Shown in pieces: positions 1-6,120 of a stretch of 7,715 nucleotides of DNA (the stretch's first letter is position 1; the number at the start of each line of letters is the position of its first letter). The notes under the pieces are model-generated. The model saw only the letters and a list, made by a program, of their open reading frames with translations, had not been told where the DNA came from and searched no databases. The position numbers were made by a program, and so were the translations under genes. The stretch is from JAOPZW01 sp034664395 (GTDB taxonomy: Bacteria; Actinomycetota; Thermoleophilia; Solirubrobacterales; Solirubrobacteraceae): contig JAXDHQ010000022.1 in NCBI GenBank assembly GCA_034664395.1, forward strand, positions 1 to 7,715, read 5' to 3'.

Positions 1-13
1 TTATGGAACGCTG

Positions 14-709
14 TCAAGGATCCGTGCGGCGCTGCAAGATGCCGTACAGCAGCGCGGCCGCGGCGGCGCTCGCGTTGAGCGATCCGACCCGCCCACGCAG
101 CGGCAGGGCGACGAGCTGGTCGCAGGCGGCGGCCACCCGGGGCCGGAGTCCCCGGCCCTCGGCCCCGATGACGAGCACGCAGCCGCCGCGGTAGTCCGGC
201 TCCGTGTAGGAGACGGCGCCCTCCGCCGCCGCCCCGTAGCACCACGATCCCGCCGCCTTGGCCGCGCCGAGGAAGTCGGCCAGGTTGCGCACCCGCGCGA
301 TCGCCAGGTGCTCGACCGCGCCGGCCGATGCCTTGCACACCGCCGCCGTCACCTCGGCCGAGCGGCGCTCGGGGATGACGACGCCCGCGGCGCCGACGCA
401 CTCGGCGGTCCGGCAGATCGCGCCGAGGTTCTGGGGGTCCTGGAGCTCGTCGAGGGCCACGATCAGCGCGTTCGGACGCGCGAGCAGCTCGTCGGGGTCG
501 GCGTAGGGATAGGGGTCGACCTCCGCGCACAGGCCCTGGTGGGCGTCGGTGCCGGCCATCGCGGCGATCTGGTCGGCGCTCGCCTCGAGCACCTCGACGT
601 CGCGCAGCCACGGCTCGGCCGCCGCGCCGGGCGTCGCCCACACGCGCCGCACCGGCCGCCGCCCCGCCCGGAGGGCCTCCCGGATCGGGTTGCGCCCGTA
701 GAGGATCAC
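14..709 (-). CDS. rlmB: 23S rRNA 2'-O-ribose methyltransferase, SpoU/TrmH family (RlmB-like), 231 aa
   Basis: Probably transfers a methyl group from S-adenosylmethionine to the 2'-OH of a guanosine in the peptidyl-transferase loop of 23S rRNA (G2251 in E. coli). What is seen: an N-terminal substrate-binding segment beginning ILYGRNPIREAL (residues 2-13). A trefoil-knot SPOUT domain follows with all three family motifs: motif 1 LDELQDPQNLGAICRTAE (86-103, with N94 and R100), motif 2 VIGAEGRGL (180-188, with E184) and motif 3 LPLRGRVGSLNASAAAAALL (202-221, with S210 and N212). At 231 residues it is slightly shorter than the usual 240-250, mainly at the N-terminus. The GTG start at 709 overlaps the cysS stop as GTGA, so translation is probably coupled to cysS. 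There is no Shine-Dalgarno. The cysS-rlmB order is common in Gram-positive bacteria and supports RlmB over other SpoU paralogs such as TrmH or TsnR-like enzymes, but the target base cannot be proved from sequence. The last 13 bases to the window edge hold nothing recognisable. Confidence 0.93.
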   Translation of the reverse strand: MILYGRNPIREALRAGRRPVRRVWATPGAAAEPWLRDVEVLEASADQIAAMAGTDAHQGLCAEVDPYPYADPDELLARPNALIVALDELQDPQNLGAICRTAECVGAAGVVIPERRSAEVTAAVCKASAGAVEHLAIARVRNLADFLGAAKAAGSWCYGAAAEGAVSYTEPDYRGGCVLVIGAEGRGLRPRVAAACDQLVALPLRGRVGSLNASAAAAALLYGILQRRTDP

Positions 710-2067
710 CGCGACGCGGGCACGAGCTGGGGCCCGTCCGCCGAGTCGCGCACCTGCCAGCCCTGCGCGGCGAGCTCGTCGCGCAGGCGGTCGGCCTCGG
801 CGAAGTCGCGCTCGGCGCGGGCCGCCTCGCGGCGCTCCAGCAGCGCCAGCGCCGCCTCGTCGGGCCGGCCCTCGTCCTGGCCGGCGTCGAGCAGGTTGTC
901 GAGCCCAAGCACGGCGAGCATCTCGCGCAGGTCGGCGTCGCCCGTCCCCGGCTCGCGGCGGTTGGCCTCGCGGACCCAGTCGGCCACGGCCGCCAGCGCC
1001 TCGGGCGTGTTGAAGTCGTCGGCCAGCGCGGCGAAGAAGCGCTCCTTGAGTGGACCGAGGTCGGACGGCGAGGAGCCGGGCGCCAGCCGGCGCGCCGCCT
1101 CGCGGATGCCGCGCACGCGGGCGGCCGCCGCCTGCATGGTGGCCTCGTCGAAGTGGATCGGCTGGCGGTAGCGGCCGCTGACCAGGAACAGCACGAGCGT
1201 GTCGCGCCCCCAGCGCTCGAGCACCTCCGACAGCGACGCGATGTTGCCCACGCTCTTGGCCATCTTCTCGCCGCCGAGCTGGAGCATCCCGTTGTGCATC
1301 CAGATGCGCGCCAGCTCGGCGCCCCGGCCGCGCCGGGTCTGGGCCGCCTCGTTCTCGTGGTGGGGGAAGGTGAGGTCGACGCCGCCGCCGTGGATGTCGA
1401 AGCCGACGCCGAGGAGCTCCTCGGCCATGGCCGAGCACTCGATGTGCCAGCCCGGTCGCCCTCGCCCCCACGGCGCGTCCCACGCGGTGTCCTCGCCGGG
1501 CTTCTGGGCCTTCCAGAGGGCGAAGTCGAGCGGGTCCTCCTTGCGGTCGGAGCCCTCGAGGCCCTCGCCCTGGTCCATGTCGTCGACGGTGCGGTGGCTG
1601 AGCGAGCCGTAGTCCGCGTCCGAGCGCACGCGGAAGTACACGTCGCCCTGCACCGCATAGGCCGAGCCGTTGTCGAGCAGGGCGCCGATGAGGTCGACGA
1701 TCGGCCCGATCGTCTCCGACGCCAATGGCTCGTGGTCGGGGCGCCCGAGGCCGAGGCCGTCGGTGTCGGCCACGTAGCGCTCGGTCATCTCGCGCGCGAG
1801 CTGCGCGCTGGGGACGCCGAGCGGGCGGGCGGCGTCGTAGATCTTGTCGTTGACGTCGGTGACGTTGGCCACGAGCGTGACCTCGTAGCCCTCGTGCTCG
1901 AGGAAGCGCTTGAGCAGCGAGAAGACGACGAACGGCCGCGCGTTGCCGACGTGGATGGCGTTGTAGACGGTCGGCCCGCACGCGTAGATGCCGACCCGGC
2001 CGGGGTCGCGGGGCTCGAGCGGCTGGGGACGCCCCGTGCGCGTGTCGTGCAGGCGGATCTCTCGCAC
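706..2067 (-). CDS. cysS: Cysteinyl-tRNA synthetase, class I, 453 aa
   Basis: Activates cysteine with ATP and loads it onto tRNA-Cys in the cytoplasm. All signatures are present. The HIGH motif is HVGN (residues 39-42) in CGPTVYNAIHVGNARPF. The catalytic zinc ligands that select cysteine are C30, C211 (in GWHIECSAM), H236 and E240 (in FPHHENE). The second signature is KMAKS (268-272), a mild variant of KMSKS. The C-terminal helical tRNA-binding part ends with DFAEADRLRDELAAQGW (421-437), typical of CysS. Length is normal for the family. MshC, the mycothiol ligase paralog of actinobacteria, shares the core, but the region after KMAKS and the C-terminus read as CysS. The GTG at 2067 is chosen because the protein then begins MREIRLHDTRTG, aligning with the normal CysS N-terminus. 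A TANNNT box lies just upstream. In-frame TTG codons slightly upstream are less likely. The open frame continues far upstream, but only as antisense to the neighbouring hydrolase gene. Confidence 0.97.
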   Translation of the reverse strand: MREIRLHDTRTGRPQPLEPRDPGRVGIYACGPTVYNAIHVGNARPFVVFSLLKRFLEHEGYEVTLVANVTDVNDKIYDAARPLGVPSAQLAREMTERYVADTDGLGLGRPDHEPLASETIGPIVDLIGALLDNGSAYAVQGDVYFRVRSDADYGSLSHRTVDDMDQGEGLEGSDRKEDPLDFALWKAQKPGEDTAWDAPWGRGRPGWHIECSAMAEELLGVGFDIHGGGVDLTFPHHENEAAQTRRGRGAELARIWMHNGMLQLGGEKMAKSVGNIASLSEVLERWGRDTLVLFLVSGRYRQPIHFDEATMQAAAARVRGIREAARRLAPGSSPSDLGPLKERFFAALADDFNTPEALAAVADWVREANRREPGTGDADLREMLAVLGLDNLLDAGQDEGRPDEAALALLERREAARAERDFAEADRLRDELAAQGWQVRDSADGPQLVPASR

Positions 2068-2074
2068 CCGCCGC

Positions 2075-2080
2075 AATGTA
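2075..2080 (-). promoter_or_regulatory. Predicted -10 element (TACATT) of cysS-rlmB
   Basis: The minus strand reads TACATT, fitting TANNNT, with its last T 8 bases before the GTG of cysS. Counting that T as -7 puts transcription start next to the start codon, so the mRNA would be leaderless. The 7 bases between contain GCGGCGG, not a good Shine-Dalgarno. No convincing -35 hexamer is seen. This is inference from a short motif. Confidence 0.5.
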
Positions 2081-2127
2081 CGCAAGTCCGGCGCCGCTGC
2101 GCGCTCGGGGCGCGGCGGCTGGTGGCG

Positions 2128-2139
2128 CCCGGTGCCGGG
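2128..2139. repeat. Small perfect inverted repeat in the divergent promoter region
   Basis: CCCGG-TG-CCGGG, 5-base arms with a 2-base spacer, abuts the TATAGGGT box of the hydrolase gene. It lies where a repressor or activator could act on the plus-strand promoter. In DNA this GC-rich, short palindromes arise often by chance, so it is only a candidate operator. Confidence 0.25.
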
Positions 2140-2147
2140 TATAGGGT
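2140..2147 (+). promoter_or_regulatory. Predicted -10 element (TATAGGGT) of the SCP2-hydrolase operon
   Basis: TATAGGGT contains TAGGGT (TANNNT) ending 11 bases before the ATG at 2158, which would give a leader of about 4-5 bases. It is an AT-containing island in a GC-rich divergent spacer. The internal AGGG could instead be a weak ribosome-binding site, but its 11-base spacing to the ATG is long. No clear -35 is seen. Confidence 0.45.
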
Positions 2148-2157
2148 CCGCGATCCC

Positions 2158-3396
2158 ATGGCCGGCGAGCTGCCCCACGCCCGGCGCCTGGCCCTCGTCG
2201 AGGAGGCCTTCCGAACCCTCCCCGACCGCTACCTCGGCGCTCCCGAGGGCTTCGACGCGACGTTCCACGTGCGCCTCGGCGACGTGGGGCACACGTGGGA
2301 GGTGCGCTGCACCGCGCACGGCGCGCGCGTGCGCAAGGGCTGCACTCGGCGCGAGCCCGACGTGGTCATCGGCACCGACGCCGGGACGTGGCTGGCCCTG
2401 CGCGAGGGCCAGCTCTCGGGGATCGACGCCTTCTGGCAGCGCCTGCTCTACGCGCGCGGCGACGTCGACCTCGCGATCGGCTTCGAGGGGCTCTTCCACC
2501 TGCCCAACGGCCGGCCGCCGCTCCTGCGCGTCCACGAGATCCGCCTGCCCGGACGCCGCGTCTCGACCCTGACCATGGGCGAGGGCCCCGACGTGGTCTG
2601 CATCCACGGACTGGGTGCGACGAAGGCCTCGTTCTTCGACACCGCCGCCGCGCTCACCCACGCCGGCTACCGCGTCCACGCCCTCGACCTGCCGGGCTTC
2701 GGCTCGTCGTCCAAGCCGCTCGCGGCGCCGTACTCGGCGCGCTGGTTCGCCGAGTCGGTGGTCGGCGTCATGGACGCGCTGGACATCGAGCGCGCGCACC
2801 TCGTCGGCAACTCGATGGGCGGCCGCGTGGCGATCGAGGTCGCCCTGCGAGCTCCCGAGCGCGTCGGCGGCCTCGGCCTGCTGGCGCCCGCCGTGGCGTT
2901 CGTCAAGCGCGACTGGCACCCGCTGGTGCGCCTGCTGCGCCCCGAGCTCGGCCTGCTGCCCCACAACCTGGGGCGGGCCCGGGTGGCGCGCCAGTTCTGG
3001 AGCCTGTTCGCCGACCCCGACCAGGTCGACCCCAGCGTCGCCGACGTCGTGGTGGACGAGTTCCAGCGCATCTACGCCAGCGCCGGCGCGCGGCTGGCCT
3101 TCCTCACCGCGGCGCGCAACATCTACCTCGACCGGCCGTTCGGGCGCGGCGGCTTCTACCCGCGCCTGGCCGAGCTCGAGTCCCCCAGCCTGTTCGTCTG
3201 GGGCAGCCACGACCGCCTGATCCCGCCGGGCTTCCGCCGCCACGTGGCCGAATGGCTGCCCGGGGCCGAGCAGGTCGTCCTCGACGGCTGCGGACACGTG
3301 CCGCAGGTCGAGCGTCCCGACCAGACGATCGGGCTGCTCGGACGCTTCTTCACCCAGGTCGACGCGCTCGGCGCCCGTCGCGACCGCGCCGCCTGA
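2158..3396 (+). CDS. SCP2-like domain fused to an alpha/beta hydrolase, 412 aa
   Basis: Two domains are visible. Residues about 1-118 resemble the SCP2 sterol/lipid-carrier fold: a beta-rich start (FDATFHVRLGDVGHTWEV, 32-49), then DVVIGTDAGTWLALREGQLS (68-87) and a closing ARGDVDLAIGFEGLF (99-113). Residues about 133-402 are a complete alpha/beta hydrolase. The oxyanion motif is HGLG (150-153), the nucleophile elbow GNSMGG has S219, the acid is D352 in GSHDRLIP, and the base is H380 in GCGHVPQVERP. A lid-like region lies between S219 and D352. There is no signal peptide, so it should be cytoplasmic. A hydrolase acting on an acyl ester or other hydrophobic substrate delivered by the SCP2 part is inferred; the substrate is unknown. 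The ATG at 2158 is the first sensible start after the promoter-like box. Upstream reading frame is only antisense to cysS. The next gene starts 2 bases after its stop. Confidence 0.88.
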   Translation: MAGELPHARRLALVEEAFRTLPDRYLGAPEGFDATFHVRLGDVGHTWEVRCTAHGARVRKGCTRREPDVVIGTDAGTWLALREGQLSGIDAFWQRLLYARGDVDLAIGFEGLFHLPNGRPPLLRVHEIRLPGRRVSTLTMGEGPDVVCIHGLGATKASFFDTAAALTHAGYRVHALDLPGFGSSSKPLAAPYSARWFAESVVGVMDALDIERAHLVGNSMGGRVAIEVALRAPERVGGLGLLAPAVAFVKRDWHPLVRLLRPELGLLPHNLGRARVARQFWSLFADPDQVDPSVADVVVDEFQRIYASAGARLAFLTAARNIYLDRPFGRGGFYPRLAELESPSLFVWGSHDRLIPPGFRRHVAEWLPGAEQVVLDGCGHVPQVERPDQTIGLLGRFFTQVDALGARRDRAA

Positions 3397-3398
3397 TC

Positions 3399-4568
3399 GT
3401 GCGAGGGCTCGCCGTCGCCGCCGTCCTCGCCGCCGCGGCCCTCGCGCCGGCTACCGCCGGCGCGGCGGTCACGGTGTCGCCGGTCGGCGTGCGACCGGAC
3501 GCGACCCTGCGCGTCCACGTCACGGGGCGCCTGCCCCAGACGCTGACGATCGACGGCCGCCGCGTCGCCACCGCGCGCCGGGCGACCGTCCGCGTCCGCC
3601 TGCGCGACGTCGGCGAGGGACGCCACGTGCTGCGCGCCTGCCACGCCGGGTCGTGCGCGGCCCGGGCGCCGTTCGTCGTCACCAGCGGCCCGATCCTCGC
3701 CGGCTGCCCCGTCCTGCCGCCCGACAGCCCGTGGAACACCGACGTCAGCCAGGCGCCGGTAGCGCCCGACTCCGACGCCCTGGTCGCCGCCCAGGCCGCC
3801 GGCCACGACGTCCACCTCGACCTCGGCGACACCCAGCCGCAGTACGGGATCCCGTTCGCGATCGTCTCCCCCACCGAGCGCCGCGTGCCGATCCGCTACG
3901 GCACCGACGGCGCCGACTACGGCGACGAGAGCGACCACGGGCCGTTCCCGATCCCGGTGAGCGCGCCGATCGAGGGCGCGAGCCCCCAGGACCGCGACCC
4001 GCAGGACGGCGACCGGCACGTGCTCGTCCTGCAGCGCGGGCGCTGCGTCGACTACGAGCTCTACAACGCCGTGCGCCTGCCCGGCGGCGGCTGGCAGGTC
4101 TCCTCCTCCGCGCGCTGGGACCTCACCCGCAACGGCCGGCGCCCGGCCGGCTGGACGTCGGCCGACGCCGCCGGCCTGCCGATCCTGCCCGGGCTGCTGC
4201 GCTACGACGAGGCCGCCTCGGGCGAGATCCGCCATGCGCTGCGCTTCACGCTGCCGCGGGCGCGGCGCGCCTACCAGTCGCCCGCCGGCCACTGCGGGAC
4301 GACGACCGACCTCTCGGCCCCGCCGTACGGGTCGCGCTGGCGGTTGAAGGCCTCCTTCGACGAGTCGCCCTACCGCGGGCCGGCGCTGGCGATCGTGCGC
4401 GCGCTCAAGCGCTACGGCCTGATGTTCGCCGACCAGGGCTCGTCGATGTTCGTCACCGGCACCACCGACCGGCGCTGGACGCAGACGATCGAGGACATCC
4501 ACCAGCGCCATCCGATCCCGGGCGACGCGTTCGAGGTCGTCGCCGGCCCGGCGCCCACCGACTGCTGA
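3399..4568 (+). CDS. Secreted protein of an uncharacterised conserved family, 389 aa
   Basis: I recognise the family pattern but no known function. A signal peptide is clear: a short MRG start, a hydrophobic run to about residue 18 and a likely cut after AGA (residue 22). Residues about 24-94 look like a small beta-sandwich with VTVSPVGVRPDATLRVHVTG, and C81 and C86 could form a disulfide. The main domain (103-382) contains motifs I recall from many bacterial secreted proteins of unknown role: DSPWNTDVSQAPVAPDSDA (109-127), WDLTRNGRRPAGWTSADAAG (240-259), LPILPGLLRYDE (260-271), RWRLKASFD (313-321), LKRYGLMFADQGS (336-348) and IPGDAFEVV (373-381). C103, C216, C299 and the final residue C389 are further cysteines. 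The GTG at 3399 follows the hydrolase stop by 2 bases, so it is probably co-translated. No lipobox, cell-wall anchor or transmembrane tail is seen. Confidence 0.85.
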   Translation: MRGLAVAAVLAAAALAPATAGAAVTVSPVGVRPDATLRVHVTGRLPQTLTIDGRRVATARRATVRVRLRDVGEGRHVLRACHAGSCAARAPFVVTSGPILAGCPVLPPDSPWNTDVSQAPVAPDSDALVAAQAAGHDVHLDLGDTQPQYGIPFAIVSPTERRVPIRYGTDGADYGDESDHGPFPIPVSAPIEGASPQDRDPQDGDRHVLVLQRGRCVDYELYNAVRLPGGGWQVSSSARWDLTRNGRRPAGWTSADAAGLPILPGLLRYDEAASGEIRHALRFTLPRARRAYQSPAGHCGTTTDLSAPPYGSRWRLKASFDESPYRGPALAIVRALKRYGLMFADQGSSMFVTGTTDRRWTQTIEDIHQRHPIPGDAFEVVAGPAPTDC

Positions 4569-4595
4569 GCCGCGGTCGGGCCACTGCGTGGACTC

Positions 4596-4601
4596 TATGA
4601 T
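4596..4601 (+). promoter_or_regulatory. Predicted -10 element (TATGAT) before the acyltransferase gene
   Basis: TATGAT is the closest match to TATAAT among the promoter-like sites noted here. It ends 11 bases before the ATG at 4612, the same spacing as in front of the hydrolase gene. It lies in the 43-base gap after the secreted-protein gene, so acyltransferase and SRPBCC genes may have their own promoter besides read-through. If functional, it excludes the upstream in-frame starts GTG 4588 and ATG 4597 for transcripts made here. No clear -35 is seen. Confidence 0.5.
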
Positions 4602-4611
4602 CCCGTCGGCC

Positions 4612-5571
4612 ATGGGCGCCACGGCGACCTCGGCCAACGGCCACAGCAGCAACCCGATCGGCGACGGACGACTCCGGCGCGACGGCGACGACGACGCAAC
4701 CGGGCCGCTCGGCCCGCTGGGGCCGCTCCCGCGGCGCATCGCGCGAGCGCTCGCGAGCCAGGTCACCCGCCGCATCCCGCCGGCCGACCTCGACGAGCGC
4801 GACCCCGACTACATCCGCGAGTCGCTGCCGCGGCTGTGGCTGCTGGCCAGCCTGTGGTTCCGCGGCGAGGTCCGCGGCCTGGGCAACATCCCCGAGGAGG
4901 GCCCCGTCCTGCTCGTCGGCAACCACTCCGGCGGCAACCTCACGCCCGACACGGCGGTCTTCACGCTCGCGTTCAGCGCCTACTTCGGGGTCGAGCGGCG
5001 CTTCTACCAGCTCGCCCACAACCTCGTGCTGTCGTTCCCCGGCCTGGGCTTCCTGCGCAGGTACGGCACCGTGGCCGCCTCGCCCGCCAACGCCGAGACG
5101 GCGCTGCGCTCGGGCGCGGCGCTGCTCGTCTACCCCGGCGGCGACCACGAGGTCCACCGCCCGACGTGGGAGGGCCACCGGGTCGACTTCGACGGGCGCC
5201 GGGGCTTCGTGCGCCTGGCGCTCGAGCACGACGTCCCGATCGTCCCCGTCGTCTCGATCGGCGGCCAGGAGACGGCGCTCTTCCTCAGCCGCGGCGAGGG
5301 CCTGTCGCGGATGCTCCGCCTCGACCGCCTGCTGCGCCTGAAGGTGCTGCCGATCTCGCTCGCGCTGCCGTGGGGCGTCAACGTCGGCGACTTCCTCGGC
5401 CACGTGCCGCTGCCGGCCAAGATCACGGTCGAGGCGCTGCCGCCGATCCACCTGCGCGAGGAGTTCGGTCCCGCGCCCGACGTCGACGAGGCCTACGAGC
5501 ACGTCGTGCGCGTGATGCAGGACACGCTCGACGCGCTCGCCGCCGAGCGCCGCCTGCCGGTATTCGGATGA
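4612..5571 (+). CDS. PlsC/MGAT-like acyltransferase, 319 aa
   Basis: Likely moves a fatty acyl group from a thioester donor to a hydroxyl acceptor at the membrane surface. The acceptor is unknown. A polar, probably disordered tail (1-40) ends with the repeat GPLGPLGPLP. The acyltransferase domain spans about 85-280. Motif I is GNHSGGNLTPD (103-113), with H105 followed by D113 as HX7D instead of the HX4D of classical PlsC, which I recall as usual for the MGAT-like branch. A second block is PGLGFLRRYGTVAA (143-156). The glycerolipid-binding-type block is LVYPGGDHEVHRP (172-184), and the last block is VPIVPVVSIGG (208-218). No strong membrane helix is seen. Possible starts are GTG 4588, ATG 4597 and ATG 4612. 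I chose 4612 because a TATGAT box overlaps the first two; the choice affects only 3-8 residues. The stop overlaps the next start as ATGA. Confidence 0.88.
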   Translation: MGATATSANGHSSNPIGDGRLRRDGDDDATGPLGPLGPLPRRIARALASQVTRRIPPADLDERDPDYIRESLPRLWLLASLWFRGEVRGLGNIPEEGPVLLVGNHSGGNLTPDTAVFTLAFSAYFGVERRFYQLAHNLVLSFPGLGFLRRYGTVAASPANAETALRSGAALLVYPGGDHEVHRPTWEGHRVDFDGRRGFVRLALEHDVPIVPVVSIGGQETALFLSRGEGLSRMLRLDRLLRLKVLPISLALPWGVNVGDFLGHVPLPAKITVEALPPIHLREEFGPAPDVDEAYEHVVRVMQDTLDALAAERRLPVFG

Positions 5572-6083
5572 GGGTCGGCGCGCAGATCGACGTGGCCGCG
5601 CCGGCCGGCGCCGTGTGGGAGCTGATCACCGACCCCGCGCGCTACCTGCACTTCATGGCCGGCATCACGCGCTGGGAGGTCGCCGGCGAGGAGCCGGCCG
5701 GCCTCGGCGCCCGCTACCGCACGCTCATGCGCGTGGGCTCGGCCGAGGTCGGCGGACTCGTCGAGGTGGTCGAGTGGGACGAGGGCCGCGACCTCGCCTG
5801 GACCTCCGTGACCGGGATCGACCAGCGCGGCCGCTGGCGGCTGCGCCAGCGCGAGGGCCCGGACCGGACCCGCGTCGAGCTGCGCCTCGCCTACGGCGTC
5901 GCCGGCTCGGGGATCTTCGGCTGGCTGGCCGAGCAGGTGGCGGCGCCGACGGTCCGCGGCCACCTGCGCCGCTCCCTGCAGCAGCTCAAGCGCCAGGTCG
6001 AGCACGAGCAGCTCCGCCTCCAGGCGGCGAGGCGCCGCGGCACCGGCCGCGCGTCCCGCACTCCTACGCCGGACCAAGGCTGA
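5568..6083 (+). CDS. SRPBCC (START-like) family protein, 171 aa
   Basis: A small cytoplasmic protein of the SRPBCC superfamily, probably the polyketide-cyclase/dehydrase-like group, which binds hydrophobic ligands in a deep pocket. The typical opening strand and helix are VGAQIDVAAPAGAVWELITD (3-22), followed by PARYLHFM (23-30), the mid-domain strands VGGLVEVVEWDEGRDLAWTS (61-80) and GRWRLRQ (88-94), and the long C-terminal helix VRGHLRRSLQQLKRQVEHEQ (129-148). A basic tail (153-171) looks disordered. No catalytic residues can be assigned, so either ligand carriage or an enzymatic role is possible. The ATG overlaps the acyltransferase stop by 4 bases with no Shine-Dalgarno, indicating coupled translation. 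This pairing suggests that the two act on related lipid or acyl compounds, by inference only. Confidence 0.87.
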   Translation: MRVGAQIDVAAPAGAVWELITDPARYLHFMAGITRWEVAGEEPAGLGARYRTLMRVGSAEVGGLVEVVEWDEGRDLAWTSVTGIDQRGRWRLRQREGPDRTRVELRLAYGVAGSGIFGWLAEQVAAPTVRGHLRRSLQQLKRQVEHEQLRLQAARRRGTGRASRTPTPDQG

Positions 6084-6102
6084 GCCGTTCCCTCCCGGCG
6101 GC

Positions 6103-6120
6103 CGCTACCGTTCGGTGGCG
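6103..6120. repeat. Near-perfect 18-base palindrome at the response-regulator start
   Basis: CGCTACCG-TT-CGGTGGCG pairs over 8 positions with one G-T wobble (6106 with 6117). It contains the predicted -10 box and ends on the first base of the GTG start. It could be an operator or, in RNA, a hairpin near the end of the SRPBCC transcript. It has no following T-run, so it is not a typical terminator. Function unproven. Confidence 0.4.
6106..6111 (+). promoter_or_regulatory. Predicted -10 element (TACCGT) of the two-component operon
   Basis: TACCGT fits TANNNT and ends 9 bases before the GTG at 6120, giving an mRNA with a leader of about 0-2 bases. It sits inside the palindrome at 6103-6120. No clear -35 or Shine-Dalgarno is present. 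It is the weakest of the four -10 candidates in sequence, but matches the others in position. Confidence 0.4.

Noticed and set aside
710..1981. Upstream extension of the rlmB frame (opposite and within cysS)
   Set aside because: The extended part is arginine- and alanine-rich shadow sequence of cysS. The real RlmB N-terminus (ILYGRNP) begins at the GTG at 709.
706..2067. Mycothiol ligase MshC instead of CysS
   Set aside because: Length, the region after KMAKS and the C-terminal tRNA-binding tail fit CysS; MshC is shorter and differs in these parts.
1153..2157. Plus-strand open frame preceding the hydrolase ATG
   Set aside because: It is antisense to cysS, has shadow composition, and the SCP2-like domain begins after 2158.
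2068..3297. N-terminal extension of the cysS frame across the hydrolase gene
   Set aside because: CysS is complete from 2067 and the extension is antisense to an intact catalytic-triad hydrolase.
4581..4591. Small hairpin CCAC-TGC-GTGG after the secreted-protein gene as a terminator
   Set aside because: The stem is only 4 pairs and no T-run follows; a promoter-like box begins just downstream.
3156..4775. Long open frame on the minus strand (539 codons) opposite the hydrolase and secreted-protein genes
   Set aside because: Its translation is a low-complexity mix of R, G, A, V and D typical of the antisense of GC-rich genes, with no motif, while the plus strand encodes recognisable proteins.
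4453..5502. Minus-strand open frame (349 codons) opposite the acyltransferase gene
   Set aside because: No motif, biased residue content, and it covers an acyltransferase with intact conserved blocks.
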